Part shown: positions 57,691 to 64,000 of the stretch, in pieces
Numbering within the stretch: position 1 is the stretch's first letter
Layout: each line of letters begins with the position of its first letter
The notes under the pieces: generated by a model
Seen by the model: only the letters and a program-made list of their open reading frames with translations
What the model was told of the DNA's origin: nothing
Database searches by the model: none
DNA from: Melolontha melolontha
Taxonomy: Eukaryota; Arthropoda; Insecta; Coleoptera; Scarabaeidae
Reading direction: 5' to 3'
Assembly (NCBI GenBank): GCA_935421215.2
Contig: OW285235.1
Span: forward strand, 142,403,718-142,467,717
DNA: 64,000 nucleotides
Position numbers and translations under genes: made by a program

Positions 57691-57975
57691 TCATTAACAC
57701 TGTTACTTTATAATGCATTTCTAAATAGCTTGAACCTAGGTCTTTGTGGCTAAGTGGTAAAGGCGACAGCCCGGCAAGCTGTAGACTTGGGTTCGAGTCC
57801 CAACGTAGACCATATTTTTCAATTAAAAATTTTGTATGATTTGCCTTGTAATTTGTAGAAAGCAATGTTTACATCCCCACTTACTCTGCAATTACATACA
57901 TTATAATTTGATATTTGTAAATATTTCATATAAAAGCCGAAAAACTCCAATAATTTATCAATTGTTATATATATA
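57691..57975 (+). mobile_element. tRNA-headed SINE-like element, plus-strand copy
   Basis: Leader with tgac/tctg units, tRNA-like head (57,740-57,811), then a body of about 150 bp ending taatttatcaattgttatat at (TA)n. The head has Pol III A-box (tggctaagtgg) and B-box (ggttcgagtcc) sequences. The body has no ORF. The same head-body order is present on the minus strand at 56,169-56,511. Confidence 0.82.
57740..57811 (+). tRNA. tRNA-like SINE head (pseudo-tRNA, nominal anticodon GGC)
   Basis: The 72 nt fold as a cloverleaf: acceptor GTCTTTG/CGTAGAC (one mismatch, one G-T), U8 and A14 in place, anticodon stem ACAGC/GCTGT exact, loop CCGGCAA, T stem TTGGG/CCCAA exact with loop TTCGAGT. The base before the anticodon is C instead of the universal U33, which argues against a working tRNA. 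The nominal anticodon GGC would read Ala. It is best seen as the Pol III promoter head of a SINE. Confidence 0.7.
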
Positions 57976-58020
57976 TATATATATATATATAACAATTGAT
58001 AAATTATTGGAGTTTTTCGG

Positions 58021-58078
<58 letters not shown>

Positions 58079-58238
58079 CAATTGATAAATTATTGGAGTT
58101 TTTCGGCTTTTATATGAAATATTTACAAATATCAAATTATAATGTATGTAATTGCAGAGTAAGTGGGGATGTAAACATTGCTTTCTACAAATTACAAGGC
58201 AAATCATACAAAATTTTTAATTGAAAAATATGGTCTAC

Positions 58239-58240
<2 letters not shown>
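57812..58240. repeat. Inverted pair of SINE bodies around (TA)n
   Basis: The SINE body 57,812-57,965 (plus) is repeated almost exactly as reverse complement at 58,076-58,240, ending in tggtctacg, which is the 3' acceptor strand of the tRNA head. Between them lie (TA)n tracts (57,965-57,991 and 58,022-58,077) and an extra partial unit aacaattgataaattattgg (57,991-58,010). Confidence 0.87.

Positions 58241-58315
<75 letters not shown>
58240..58315. repeat. (TA)n tract
   Basis: About 76 bases of TA between the truncated SINE body and the Penelope end. ORFs reading IYIYIY here are artefacts. Confidence 0.95.
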
Positions 58316-58318
<3 letters not shown>

Positions 58319-58985
58319 GAGTTGTTCTTCGGAGAATTTTGCCGCGTTTGGATGAATTCTTCCTGACGTTTCGATGACATCACTTTCACCTTTTTCTTGA
58401 GGATCTTCTAGTTGCGATGGTAACTTCAAGAGTGCGTAGATTTCCTGTGCCGCTGGTATTATATGGTCTCGTAGTAGTGGGGACGCGTGTATGACGCCTT
58501 TTGATTTGTCCGTCGGTTGTTCTGTCACTTTGGGCTATTGGTCGATCGGTTTGCGTACGGTCCGTGTTGGTATAACTGGTCTGTCGTAAGTTATTATCAT
58601 TACGTCGCTTATATGTAATCTGTCTATTGAACAAAGCTGGCTTCCAAGTGTCAGGCAAACGCTGTCCGTCGTCATTTTTGTTCATACAGTTTTGCTGTTT
58701 CTCAATTTCTATAGCCTCCTTTATTATCCTGTACGTTAACCTCGTACTGTGTGTGTCCTGTATGTAATACATGCTTAGCTAAGGATAATGTTTTTTTTAG
58801 CTACCGTATTAATGTGCTCTTCTCTCCGTACGCTGCTTTTTCTGTTAGTATGCCCTATATATGTTTGATCACATTCATAGCATGGTATTTCGTAGACATA
58901 TTGGTTTTCTAGTTCTATTTTGTACTTTGTATTAGGTAAAATGTCTCTTATTTCGTATGGTAGATATTTAGAAAAATATGTATAT
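58316..58985 (-). pseudogene. Penelope-like element: GIY-YIG endonuclease and tail
   Basis: Minus strand from about 58,985: PYEIRDILPNTKYKIELENQ, VYEIPCYECDQTYIGHTNRK (58,870-58,930, the GIY-YIG core of Penelope nucleases), REEHINTVAKK. In the open piece 58,772-58,386 follow THSTRLTYRIIKEAIEIEKQ, MNKNDDGQRLPDTWKP and TLEVTIATRRSSRKR, stop. Then comes the shared terminal DNA cctgacgtttcg / gacatcactttcacc, ending at (TA)n. The RT part is absent (5' truncation near 59,000). Compared with 29,202-29,555 it is a longer copy of the same family. Confidence 0.8.
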
Positions 58986-59162
58986 TTCTAGTTCACGCTT
59001 TCCTCGGCAGAGATGTTAGTACTGCCGAGTGTATATTCGCCAAACGTATATATTTCCTAAAGTGCCGCCTATTTGGAGTCCGCAAATTTGTCAACATTGC
59101 TTTATCATCAATCTAAAGCAGTACTTGTTTATTATATATGTGTTTGAATAAAGTGCTTTGTA

Positions 59163-60035
59163 CAGGGTGCGGCAAAATAACCTCTCTATTTTCGATGCTC
59201 GGTAGTAAGTAACTGGAGACACTTAGAGTAGTGGGGATAGCAGCAGTCGACGCAGGAGAGTGGGATGTTTACGTTGCATTCGGCACATAGGCACCAGTCG
59301 CCATCATGGCGTGGATGAACGAGCACAGAGCTTATGCGGTCGAAACGTTCATTCGCAATAATGAGTCGGTTGTCACGGCACAGCGTGCTTTTCGAACGCG
59401 ATTTCAAATTCCTCCGCTTGGGTCAGTACCGGACAGAAAGTCTATTTTGTTGTGGGTAAAAAACTTTAGAGAGACTGGTTCTGTTGTTATAATACGGGGT
59501 GGAAGACCTCGTAGTGCCCGTACACCTGAAAACATCAATGCGGCTAGACTATCAGTTTTGCAGTCTCCTAAAAGATCAGCTCGTAAACATGCAGCCGCCC
59601 TTCGAATAACTTACCGAAGTGTTCGTCGAATCCTACACAAGGATCTTCATTTCCATCCTTACAAGATGGTTGTTGTGCAAGAACTGTCACAACGTGATTG
59701 CCAGAGTCGCACGGAAGCATGTGAACTCATCTTGGAAAGTCTTACACCAGACAGCATTGTTCAAACGTTGTCCCGGAAACCTGCTAGACCTGAAAGAAGC
59801 AGTTCGCGAGGAAATTCATCGCATACTTCAAGTGATGCTTGAGAGGGTCCACGAGTGCTTCAATGTTCGCTTGCAGCAATGTATCAACAGCCACGGCGAC
59901 CATTTTTCAGATATTATTTTCAAAACCAAGTAAAAAAAAAATTCGCGTGTTAAAGAATAAGTAAAATTGATTTATCTGGAAAAATGATTTTTTTATTTAC
60001 GTAAAAAAATAGGGAGGTTATTTTGCCGCAGCCTG
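59163..60035 (+). mobile_element. Internally deleted TIR transposon (873 bp)
   Basis: The left end CAGGGTGCGGCAAAATAACC TCTCTATTTT (59,163) and the complement of the right end, CAGGCTGCGGCAAAATAACC TCCCTATTTT (ending 60,035), match at 28 of 30 positions. TA flanks both sides (59,161-59,162 and 60,036-60,037). The transposase N- and C-terminal parts remain in plus orientation, with the catalytic core missing. Confidence 0.9.
59306..59933 (+). pseudogene. Transposase with DDE core deleted (DUF4817 type)
   Basis: The start ATG at 59,306 lies 143 bp inside the left TIR. The N-terminal part reads AVETFIRNNESVVTAQRAFR, SILLWVKNFRETGSV, RTPENINAARLSVLQSPKRS and LHFHPYKMVVVQEL, covering DUF4817 and the paired HTH. 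After SWKVLHQTALFKRCPGN the sequence jumps to LLDLKEAVREEIHRI and INSHGDHFSDIIFKTK, the normal C-terminus, in a different frame. No Asp box (TDEA, QDGA, DYF) is present, so roughly the whole RNase H fold is gone. The element could move only if a related transposase acts in trans. Confidence 0.83.
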
Positions 60036-60037
60036 TA

Positions 60038-60600
60038 TAAACATATTTCAAGATATTATAAACATGAAATATTTTTATTCGGCATGCTTGTTTCAGAATA
60101 AATATATGCTTTACATGAATGTAATGATACCTTTGTATTATTAATTCTAATAAGTTTTTGTCACATTTAAGCGACTTCTATTTTTTTTAAATTTGCATAT
60201 TTTCTTTAAGATGTCCAAATTTAAAAAAATAATAATAAATAAAAATAATAATTTATTTTTGTTATTTTAGATTATGTTACAGTAACTGGTAATATATATT
60301 CCAAATTTTTTAATTTATTTATCTATAGTTATTTTATAAATTTATATTTATTAGTAGACTTTTATAGTAAATTCCGCTATTGCAATCACTTTGGTACATA
60401 GCGTATTTGAATCAATTAGGTAGCGATTTAAATATAAGGTTGTTTGATTTCATTACTTTTATAAAATTGATATGTTTATTATTGACTTAAATAATTCATT
60501 TGCTAATGTTTAGTGAAAATGAACAAATTTTAACTTAAATATACGAAGTTATTCTGTAGTAATATTGTGATAAATCATCTGTTCGGGCTCGATTAATAAA
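60038..60600. other. No gene seen
   Basis: AT-rich, no supported ORF. Confidence 0.4.
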
Positions 60601-61600
60601 GCACACGACAATTCAAGTCTTGCTGCTTCTCGAATGAGCTTTTTTAGAACCAACCTTTGGATACTTTATGGAGTACTCTTCCATAAAGTCGTCAAAGGCT
60701 GGTTCTTTGTAGTATGTATCCAATTAACGCAAGTCAGCGATTTCATTATTATTATCATCAGAGTATGGGGCTAATCGATTAAAATGTACAACTCTTGGTT
60801 TACTATGAGGTGCCCGCCTTATGTGGTAAATTCTATTGTTAATCCGTTTAACACCTCGTATGGTCCGACCCAATTTTTCTGAAGTTTTGAAGACAGGCCC
60901 GCTGACGTTGTGGATTATACAACTAAACCCGATCGCTTACGTAGTAACCGCCCCTCTTGAGGTTGACGACGTAGCTCTTCTTCATCTTATTACTGGCGTC
61001 CTGATAATTATTATATCTTACTTCATAATGGATATTCTCAAGCCTTCATCCAAGATTGCTGGAATTATCTGCCCCTACAAGATCTTCTCCAGGCCTGCTC
61101 CCAAAGTTCCAAATCACAGGACAGCCGAAGTTTCCTACCAAATATCACGTTTGCTGACGATTGCCCAGTAGGTTCTTGAAAAGATGCCCTGTACGCCTTT
61201 AGGAATAATGGTAAGTGCGCGTCCCAATCTCTCTGGTGATCGTAGACTCCTTTGGATAGGTGTCTGACCATGGTCTTGTTTATTCGCTCTACCATTCCAT
61301 CTGATTGTCCATGCAAGGGATTCGTTCTTGTCTTTCGAATTAAGAGAATTCCACATATCTTTTCGACAAGACTACACTCAAAATTTCGCACTTAATCTGG
61401 ATGGAGTTTCAAGAGTACACCAAAATGACTAACGAACCCTTTCATGATAGCGTTCGCTGCAGTTCCAACTTCTTGATTGGGCAGGGCGTAAGCTTCGACT
61501 CATTTAGTAAAATAGTTCATGATAACTATGATATACTTATATTCTTTGTCGCTTTCTGGTAGGGGGTCGACGGCATCCATTCTTTCGAACGGAAGTAGAG
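60600..61600 (-). pseudogene. Ty3/Gypsy integrase, core to C-terminus remnant
   Basis: Minus strand from about 61,590: FERMDAVDPLPESDKEYKYI with IIVIMNYFTK, stop, VEAYALPNQEVGTAANAIM (integrase core, first Asp region), the piece 61,391-61,065 with LHGQSDGMVERINKTMVRHL and WDAHLPLFLKAYRASFQEPT with GQSSANVIFGR (third catalytic residue E), and the C-terminal block KTSEKLGRTIRGVKRINNRI with YHIRRAPHSKPRVVHFNRLA (about 60,750-60,900). This is the standard Gypsy integrase order. RT, RNase H, gag and clear LTRs are not present. At least two stops and one frameshift disable it. Confidence 0.85.
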
Positions 61601-61603
61601 TAT

Positions 61604-61684
61604 CAGCCAATTCTAACACCTCCGCATTGACCTTGATCGCATATATATTGGTGATCAAGGTCAATGAGGTGTTAGAATCGGCTG
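61604..61684. repeat. 81-bp imperfect palindrome at the Gypsy remnant boundary
   Basis: The left arm cagccaattctaacacctcc gcattgaccttgatcgc and right arm gtgatcaaggtcaatgaggt gttagaatcggctg are inverted with a 3-nt gap and single mismatches. The loop is AT-rich. It contains the first copy of the AAGGTCA motif. Confidence 0.8.
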
Positions 61685-61995
61685 AGTGGTAAAGGTCATT
61701 TAAAGATCAAACAAGGTTATTAAAAGGTCACACAAAGGTCAATGTAATTTTGAAGGTCAGTCAAGTTCATGGAATGATCAAGGTTGTGCTAAGGTCAACA
61801 AGGTCAACCAAGGTTTAAACAGGGTGATGGGAAATACGTGGCGAATATGACGTGAAGGTTAAATAGGAGGTTCCAGAATCGTATATTAGTGAGCAAGGTT
61901 AATAGGGAGGTTTTAGAATTGATTTAGGGTGTTTGAAGGTCAAGGTCACTAGACGCCTATATGGATCTCAAGGTCGTCACTTTAAGATTACATAG
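61650..61995 (+). repeat. Cluster of about 15 AAGGTCA-like motifs
   Basis: caaggtca, aaaggtcat, aaaggtcaca, aaaggtcaat, gaaggtcagt, taaggtcaac, caaggtcaac, gaaggtcaaggtcact and several aaggtt variants recur at irregular spacing, mostly in plus orientation. It is not an exact tandem repeat. AGGTCA is the nuclear-receptor half-site and TCAAGGTCA the FTZ-F1/ERR-type site, but degenerate repeat DNA explains it equally well. Confidence 0.65.
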
Positions 61996-62095
61996 AGGTA
62001 GGGGTTCAACCGTTAATATATAAATAATAACGAATGAATTTTTCTCTCATAAAGTGTTAAGTTTTCTCAATATTTGTTTGAACATATAAGCGGAT

Positions 62096-62332
62096 ATGGG
62101 TGCTACATACGAAAGAAAAAATAGAGTGGAGATTGTAGTGGAATTAAAATGGAGCAGTGATGATGAGTTAAGTGAAGCTGAAGACGATATCGATAACGAT
62201 ATTGATGAGGAACAAGGAGATGATATAGGCGAGGTAGATATTGAGGAGGGAGAAGTTGAAGAAGACATATTTGAAATAGACACTATTATTTTAATCGATC
62301 ATGTGGACAGTAGAATGTATGACTTTGATTAA
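62096..62332 (+). CDS. Small acidic protein, unassigned
   Basis: A 78-codon frame with an ATG at 62,096. After GATYERKNRVEIVVELKWSS it is mostly Asp/Glu (SDDELSEAEDDIDNDIDEEQ), ending DHVDSRMYDFD. It lies about 230 bp upstream of the polymerase remnant on the same strand, between the AAGGTCA cluster and the TATA promoter. It could be a small gene of the same element. Low complexity means homology would be hard to prove. Confidence 0.35.
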   Translation: MGATYERKNRVEIVVELKWSSDDELSEAEDDIDNDIDEEQGDDIGEVDIEEGEVEEDIFEIDTIILIDHVDSRMYDFD

Positions 62333-62458
62333 TTCAATGGATTTTTTAATTATACATATAATGCTAAGATGTGTATTGTTACTAGTATAAATAAGTATAT
62401 CTAATTTATAAGTTTGAAATGATTTCACACATAAAACAGTATAATATTAAGTGAGGTG

Positions 62459-62494
62459 TATATAAGGTGACGGTCGTTCCATTCCAGCTACAGT
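62459..62494 (+). promoter_or_regulatory. TATA box and initiator upstream of polymerase remnant
   Basis: TATATAAG (62,459-62,466) is followed about 30 bp later by ctacagttg (62,488-62,496), resembling the arthropod initiator TCAGT. The predicted start is about 70 bp before the ATG at 62,560. Spacing is textbook; activity is inference. Confidence 0.55.
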
Positions 62495-62559
62495 TGACTC
62501 GGGACAGTGGAGGTGTCGCTTTTATTCAATACATAGTTGGAAAATAATAATAAGTTAAT

Positions 62560-64000
62560 ATGTTTGAATGTAATTACTGTGGGGAGACGTTTACTTGAGG
62601 AGATAACAAAAGTCGCCATATGTTAACTCTTCTAAAGTGAAGAGAATTAAATTTAACGGTAACGAAGTAGAATTAATGAAATGTGAAATCTGTGATGTAT
62701 ATGTATAAACAAACTGTTATACTGCACATATCCGCAGTACTTTACACCGAACTAAAGCGTTCGTAATAATCGACAACGGAGTAAAGAAGAGTGGCACGTT
62801 CGGGGATAGAATAGTAAGTTATCAAGTATGTGATTCGTCTCGCATATACGTTGATGTGGAAGAATTTGCAAATAATATTAGGGAAAAAGTGATAGCACTT
62901 ATGGATAGTATTCTAAGTATACATACTTCTATGAAAGTGAATTTGGAATTTTATGGTTTATATTATTTATTGACGAAGGAGAATGTAGAAATAAAATCGT
63001 TTAATACTCGAAATAAAGTCATAACCCATGGAAGTAATTTATATGAGCTATACGCAGATTTTATTGATGAGATTAAGAACAAAATAAGTTAATGAGTATA
63101 AGATTATTGTTAATTCCTCAACGTTTTATAGGTATTTGGAAATATATATGAATAAGTTTAGTCCATTTAGAGGTTTCACTTATATGGACTTACCACCATC
63201 AATAAAGAAAAAGAAGGCTATAAGTGTTCAAAATTCTGACAACAAATGTTTCGTTTGGGCCATTACTTCTACTATAAGGGAACCATTAGGACTCCCGTAA
63301 AGAGTTTCATCGTATCCACTTTATAGTACAGTTGCGGATTTTACTGATATCAATTTCCTTGTAAATTTAAAAGATATCCATAAGTTTGAAGAGCAAAATA
63401 ATATATCCATTAACGTATATGGTATAGAAGAATGTTTTCAGAATAATGTGAGAGCTCAAGAAGTAGTGGGGCCATTATAGTTTACGAACCGGACAAGAAT
63501 TGCTCATATTAATTTATTACTTGTTACCTCAGAAAATGTAAATTCACATTACTGTTGGATAAAGAATTTGGCGCGACTAATTTCGTCACAGAAATCTTTA
63601 TCAGTACATCAAAAAAACATATATAGAGCGCGCTTAATTTTCTTCACATGCGAAGATAAATTACGAAGACATGAAAATGAAGATTGTAAGCAAGTGAAGG
63701 CAGTGCTTCCCGGCACAGAATTAAAAATAAATAAGTACGGAGAGGAGCTACCAGAATATGTATTAAAATTTGATAAATTTGAAAGACAATTAAGAGTTTC
63801 TTTTGTGGTTTATCTGATATTGAAGCTATATTAAAACCTATTGATACGTCAGAACCGGATCCTTCTAAACCATTTACTGTGAAATGTTTCGAATATGAAC
63901 CATATTCTTTTGCCTATTATGTGAAATGTAGTTTTGATGTTAATCTTAGTAAATTGCGTTTATATCGTGGACAAACTGCAGACACACCTTTTATTATAGA
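62560..64000 (+). pseudogene. Polinton/Maverick-type family-B DNA polymerase, N-terminal part (runs off right edge)
   Basis: The ATG at 62,560 starts MFECNYCGETFT, stop (TGA 62,593-62,595), then continues in frame with a HMLTLL finger remnant and MKCEICDVYV, the zinc-finger opening of these proteins. 62,856-63,092 is open (MKVNLEFYGLYYLLTKENVE). Further pieces are DNKCFVWAITSTI (about 63,240), NFLVNLKDIHKFEEQNNISI (about 63,350), SHYCWIKNLARLISSQKSLS (63,550) and CEDKLRRHENEDC (63,650). After a frameshift near 63,812 come DIEAIL, the exonuclease I DxE motif, and SEPDPSKPFTVKCFEYEPYS up to the edge. It is the same protein region as at 1-1,250, reading outward in the opposite direction. The polymerase palm is outside the window. 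Confidence 0.76.

Noticed and set aside
57740..57811. Functional tRNA-Ala gene
   Set aside because: C at position 33, a mismatch in the acceptor stem, a second degraded copy and a shared non-tRNA body all point to a SINE head.
57836..58528. ORFs with long IYIYIY runs
   Set aside because: They are translations of (TA)n tracts and have no coding meaning.
1..64000. Ordinary host housekeeping gene
   Set aside because: Apart from the recombinase-like gene and one doubtful ORF at 52.3-52.65 kb, every coding stretch that I could recognise belongs to a transposon family.

Overview
The window is AT-rich eukaryotic DNA, almost certainly from an arthropod and probably an insect. The evidence is the mix of mobile elements: Helitron, mariner and DD41D transposons, Jockey-, LOA/R1- and RTE-like LINEs, Penelope-like elements (PLEs), a Ty3/Gypsy remnant and Polinton-type DNA polymerase B remnants. 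Short GT-AG introns (63-66 bp) and long (TA)n tracts fit this. I found no bacterial operon, rRNA, CRISPR array or plasmid/phage gene, and no ordinary housekeeping gene. Most of the coding potential is transposon-derived and broken by stops and frameshifts.

Layout, 0-20 kb: a minus-strand Polinton-type polymerase remnant (1-1250); a LOA/R1-like LINE on the minus strand (about 2.9-6.95 kb) interrupted by a small repeat; a Helitron whose two ends can both be placed (6,970-12,524, minus); a Jockey-type LINE (12.7-15.6 kb, plus); a coiled-coil gag remnant (18.4-19.5 kb) and a hAT transposase C-terminus (19.7-20.2 kb).

20-33 kb: a 34-bp-arm hairpin (20,257-20,333); mariner, Jockey and TIR-element remnants (20.6-22.95 kb); about 3.7 kb with nothing recognisable; a complete TA-flanked transposon with a DD41D transposase (26,628-28,065); and a relatively fresh RTE-like LINE (29.56-32.8 kb, minus) joined end to end with a Penelope tail.

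33-49 kb: the only intron-bearing coding unit, 33,386-37,103 (plus). It encodes acidic and C2H2 zinc-finger segments followed by a region resembling Crypton-type tyrosine recombinases. Its exon junctions are phase-consistent, but it carries nonsense and frameshift lesions. Then come a 205-bp near-perfect palindrome set in (TA)n, another DD41D remnant, a Penelope RT plus GIY-YIG remnant (44.3-45.5 kb), a foldback element of about 1.07 kb (47.6-48.7 kb) and a decayed RTE-like RT.

49-64 kb: mariner, Jockey and Penelope remnants; a 56-58.3 kb cluster of (TA)n, palindromes, a minisatellite and a tRNA-headed SINE-like repeat; an internally deleted transposon (59,163-60,035); a Gypsy integrase remnant; an AAGGTCA-rich stretch; and a second Polinton-type polymerase remnant, plus strand, running off the right edge with a recognisable TATA/initiator promoter.

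The genes do not form a pathway. The window is a nested transposon graveyard in which the boundaries of several elements can be read exactly. The most unusual items are the multi-exon zinc-finger/recombinase-like gene, the SINE/(TA)n/palindrome cluster, and the repeated GAAACGT signatures at Penelope ends, which may be decayed hammerhead ribozymes.
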